DNA of 7,310 nucleotides from the NCBI GenBank assembly GCA_964613695.1, contig CAZTIR010000066.1:1-7310 (forward strand), in the 5' to 3' direction. The stretch is from Pyrolobus sp964613695. GTDB taxonomy: Archaea; Thermoproteota; Thermoprotei_A; Sulfolobales; Pyrodictiaceae. Position numbers and translations under genes: made by a program. Position 1 is the stretch's first letter; every line of letters starts with the position of its first letter. Below the pieces are notes generated by a model that was not told the DNA's origin, searched no databases, and saw nothing but the letters and a program-made list of their open reading frames with translations. Below, one piece after another: positions 5,128-7,310 of this stretch.

Positions 5128-6042
5128 TTGAGAGCCTTGGCTCTATCCCCCCGCGAGGAGGAGCTTATCCGGAGGATGGATGAGCTTAGAGACGAGGTTA
5201 AGAGGCTGAAGGAGAGGAGGTACGAGCTCATAGAGACCGTGAGGAGGTTGAGAAACGAGAGGAGGAAGCTGGTTGAGCGCGTCAGGGAGCTTAGGGAGGA
5301 GCTTAGGAGGCTGAGGGAGGAGAGGAGCAAACTCCTAGAGAAGCTGAACTCCTTGAAAGAGGAGCGCCGCAACCTCCTCCAGGAGCTTAGGTCGATCACG
5401 CAGGAGGTTGCTCTTCAGAGGAGGGTGCTCGAGGAGCTTAGGCCCTACGCGCGCCGCTCTATAACGGCGCTACGCGCCCGTCTAGAGGAGCTCGAGTGGA
5501 AGCAGCAGACTCAGGTGCTCCCCCTCGAGGTTGAACGCGAAATTATAAACGAGATTGCGAGGCTCGAGGCTATCCTCGAGAAGACTATTGAGGCGAGGAA
5601 GGCTTTCGAGGAGCTTGTCGAGAAGAAAGCGAGGCTTACCAAGATACGCCTAGATCTGCAGGATTTGAGGAAGCGCATAGATGAGACGAGGGAGGAGATA
5701 GGCAAGATTAAGGCTAGGATGCAGGAAGTTAGGAGCCAGATAGAGGAGTTGTCGGCGAAGATAAGCGAGCTTGACGAGGAGATTAGCCGCGTGTCGAGGG
5801 AGATAGACGAGGTTAGCCAGGCCATAGGCGAGAGGCTGGAAGAGTTGAGGAGGATTAGGGAGGAGTTAGAGAACGTGAGAAAGGGTATAGACACGGAGAA
5901 GGCCAGGAGGACACTAGAGGAGGTTAGAAGAAGGGCTTTGGAGAAGCTGGAGAAGGGTGAGCCGCTGACCCTCCTCGAGATGAAAGCATTGTACGGCGTG
6001 GTGGGCGAGGAGGATGAAGAGAATCCTGGTGCTAGCGGTTGA
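5128..6042 (+). CDS. COG1340-type archaeal coiled-coil protein
   Basis: This 304 aa protein is almost entirely long coiled coil, rich in Glu, Arg, Lys and Leu. A first coiled coil covers about 10-105. A break with ELEWKQQTQVLPLEVEREI (121-139) follows, then a second coiled coil (about 140-258). The tail ALEKLEKGEPLTLLEMKALY (270-289) leads to an acidic end. The L-E-W-K-x-Q-T-x-x-L-x-x-E hinge and the K-x-G-x-x-L-T-L-x-E tail are what I recall of the archaeal uncharacterised coiled-coil family COG1340. Such proteins are sometimes mis-annotated as phosphoserine phosphatase or SMC-like; no catalytic or ATPase motif is present here. TTG 5128 is taken as start; TTG 5137 is a close alternative. It begins 8 bases after nuoH and its end overlaps DUF373 by 29 bases, so it is probably co-expressed with both. 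Function is unknown; a scaffold role is possible. Confidence 0.85.
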   Translation: MRALALSPREEELIRRMDELRDEVKRLKERRYELIETVRRLRNERRKLVERVRELREELRRLREERSKLLEKLNSLKEERRNLLQELRSITQEVALQRRVLEELRPYARRSITALRARLEELEWKQQTQVLPLEVEREIINEIARLEAILEKTIEARKAFEELVEKKARLTKIRLDLQDLRKRIDETREEIGKIKARMQEVRSQIEELSAKISELDEEISRVSREIDEVSQAIGERLEELRRIREELENVRKGIDTEKARRTLEEVRRRALEKLEKGEPLTLLEMKALYGVVGEEDEENPGASG

Positions 6043-7105
6043 CCGGGACGATGATATAGGGAAGGTGGGCGTCAAGACACCCATTGTGGGGGACGATGCT
6101 ATACTCGAGGCTGCCCGGGTTTTCGGCATACGATACCCCGAGGACCCCGATCTCAACGTGATGTTCGCCGCTGTCGAAACGGCTGAGAAGCTTAGACGCG
6201 AGGGCGTCGAGGCTATAACAGCGCTTGTTGCAGGCGACCCGCTCGACCCTGTGAAGGCGGATCTGCGTATTCGCAAACAGGTTGAGGAGCTTGTACACGA
6301 GTATCGTGTAGACGGCATAGTACTGGTGGCTGATGGGCGCGAGGACGAGGAGGTGATACCAGCCATTAGCGGCGTGGCTCCCGTGGTCTCTGTGAGGAGG
6401 GTTATCGTTGAGCAGGCGCGCGGGATAGAAGACATGTATATCCTCCTTGGGAGGTACATAAAGAAGGCTATAGTCGAGCCTAGGTTCGCGAGGGTGTTCC
6501 TAGGCTACCCCGGGATAATCCTCGCAGGTTTTGCCATTCTCGCGCTTCTCGGGCTCCTGCGCTACGCGTTCACGATGCTGGTGCTCGTGGCCGGAGTGTT
6601 GATGATGATAAGGGGGTTTGGCCTCGAGGAGCGCATTCTCGAGGTTTGGAGCAAGAATCAGATCATGGTGCTCGCTACTCTAGTAGCTGTTGTCAGCATA
6701 GCGGCCGCAGGCGGCATAGCGTACTATACTATAGAGTCTGCGGCGGGGCAGCCGGTGCACTACGTCATAGCCGAGGTGCTTGCGTCTATAACGCCGCTCC
6801 TAGGCCTAGCAAGCATTAGTATAATCGCTGCGCGTATCGCATCCAAGCTTGTCAGCGGCAAACTCCTCATAATAAACGAGCTAGCCGACCTCGCCTTAGC
6901 AATGATAATCGTTATCATGGCATACCAGTTGTCAGCCACACTACACTCTCTAAGCCCGAACCCTACGCCACCCGAGATAGCCGTGAGTATAGTGACTAGC
7001 GGCGTGCTCATAACGGCATTGACGGGGATAGCCGTGATTGCCGTGATAAGGTTCCTAGCCGGGTATCTTATGCACCGAAGCGCCTCTCCCTCCGGGAAAA
7101 GCTGA
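6014..7105 (+). CDS. DUF373 family membrane protein
   Basis: This 363 aa protein matches archaeal DUF373. The soluble N-terminal domain (1-150) has KRILVLAVDRDDDIGKVGVK, the GDDAILEAARVFGI stretch, a V-A-G-D-P motif (72-76), and GIVLVADGREDEEVIPAI (101-118). The Asp-rich RDDD and DGREDEE clusters face each other in an alpha/beta-like layout and could bind metal or nucleotide (inference). The C-terminal half carries about six hydrophobic membrane helices (161-182, 183-200, 216-238, 250-275, 286-308, 322-349), so the protein is anchored in the cell membrane. The ATG at 6014 has GAGGAGG immediately upstream and GGTG at 6000-6003. It overlaps the coiled-coil gene by 29 bases, suggesting translational coupling. 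The family function is unknown. Its 3' end overlaps the opposing cis-prenyltransferase gene by 38 bases. Confidence 0.92.
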   Translation: MKRILVLAVDRDDDIGKVGVKTPIVGDDAILEAARVFGIRYPEDPDLNVMFAAVETAEKLRREGVEAITALVAGDPLDPVKADLRIRKQVEELVHEYRVDGIVLVADGREDEEVIPAISGVAPVVSVRRVIVEQARGIEDMYILLGRYIKKAIVEPRFARVFLGYPGIILAGFAILALLGLLRYAFTMLVLVAGVLMMIRGFGLEERILEVWSKNQIMVLATLVAVVSIAAAGGIAYYTIESAAGQPVHYVIAEVLASITPLLGLASISIIAARIASKLVSGKLLIINELADLALAMIIVIMAYQLSATLHSLSPNPTPPEIAVSIVTSGVLITALTGIAVIAVIRFLAGYLMHRSASPSGKS

Positions 7106-7310
7106 GCAGAGCCCTTGCAAGCTCAAAGTCGTCAAAGTCGGGCCAGAGGGTCTTCGTGAAGTAGAATTCCGTGTAGGCGACGTGCCATAGGAGGAAGTTG
7201 CTTAGCCTTAGCTCGCCCCCTGTCCTTATCAATAGGTCGGGTGGCGAATCTATAACCATAAGCTTTGAGAGTACCTCTTCGCTCGGCTCTAGGCCCTTCT
7301 CGATCGCCTC
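7068..7310 (-). CDS. uppS: Polyprenyl (undecaprenyl-type) diphosphate synthase, C-terminal part
   Basis: The minus-strand frame is open to the window edge and gives the last 80 residues of a cis-prenyltransferase. These membrane-associated enzymes condense isopentenyl diphosphate units in cis to make the polyprenyl lipid carrier; in archaea it serves as dolichol-type carrier for glycosylation. The conserved C-terminal signature is complete: DLLIRTGGELRLSNFLLW, then AYTEFYF, LWPDF and RRERRFG before the stop. The Arg of RTGGE, the Arg and Ser of RLSNF, and the Glu of AYTEF are the IPP-binding and dimer-interface residues of the family. RTGGE, in place of the bacterial RTSGE, fits an archaeal or eukaryotic-type enzyme. 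The N-terminal catalytic Asp region is outside the window. An internal ATG at 7259 is not the start, since conserved frame continues upstream. Confidence 0.95.
   Translation of the reverse strand, partial: EAIEKGLEPSEEVLSKLMVIDSPPDLLIRTGGELRLSNFLLWHVAYTEFYFTKTLWPDFDDFELARALLSFSRRERRFGA

Noticed and set aside
5103..5894. Antisense Ser/Leu-rich frames over the coiled-coil gene
   Set aside because: Repetitive Glu/Arg/Leu codons automatically give long Ser/Leu frames on the other strand; no start signals or motifs.
5128..6042. SMC/Rad50-type ATPase fragment
   Set aside because: No Walker A, Walker B or signature motif; the hinge and tail fit the COG1340-type coiled-coil family instead.
5914..6459. 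Antisense 181 aa Ser/Thr-rich frame over DUF373
   Set aside because: It overlaps the conserved DUF373 N-terminal domain and has no family resemblance.

Overview
The window looks like chromosomal DNA of a hyperthermophilic crenarchaeon, most likely in or near the Desulfurococcales/Pyrodictiaceae. This is an inference. The supporting signs are: archaeal-type proteins (stand-alone MetRS beta-like tRNA-binding protein, DUF211, a small crenarchaeal-type eL13, DUF373, an RTGGE-type cis-prenyltransferase); GC-rich DNA with heavy use of AGG/AGA, ATA and CTC/CTA codons; charged proteins rich in Glu, Arg and Lys; short GGTG-type ribosome binding sites; frequent GTG/TTG starts; and tightly packed or overlapping genes. 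No IS element, CRISPR array, tRNA or rRNA is visible, and no gene-free stretch exceeds about 80 bases.

Left part (1-1673), information processing. The tail of an unidentified plus-strand gene overlaps, by ATGA, the gene for the MetRS beta-like tRNA-binding protein. That gene converges on a minus-strand DUF211 gene, which is divergent from an Lrp/AsnC regulator. The eL13 ribosomal protein gene follows, with a TTG start that abuts a GC-rich hairpin. A 77-base GC-rich structured gap separates eL13 from the next gene, which converges on it.

Middle part (1674-2862). Two minus-strand genes encode proteins I do not recognise: 236 aa with a helical/coiled-coil middle, and a small 116 aa protein. Their upstream gaps contain palindromes and AT-rich candidate promoters.

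Right part (2863-7105), a compact plus-strand cluster: a NuoD-like (49 kDa) complex I subunit, NuoH, a COG1340-type coiled-coil protein and a DUF373 membrane protein. The gaps are 43 bp, 8 bp and then a 29 bp overlap, so this is probably one operon. Only the two complex I subunits that together form the quinone-site chamber are present; nuoA, B, C, I and the antiporter-like subunits are not adjacent. NuoD lacks the [NiFe] cysteines, so it is not a hydrogenase. It also appears to lack the Tyr and Asp used in canonical quinone chemistry, and NuoH has lost two usually conserved acidic positions. This divergent NuoDH pair, linked to a coiled-coil protein and a DUF373 protein, is the most intriguing content.

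The window ends in the C-terminal part of a minus-strand cis-prenyltransferase, whose 3' end overlaps the DUF373 gene tail-to-tail by 38 bp.
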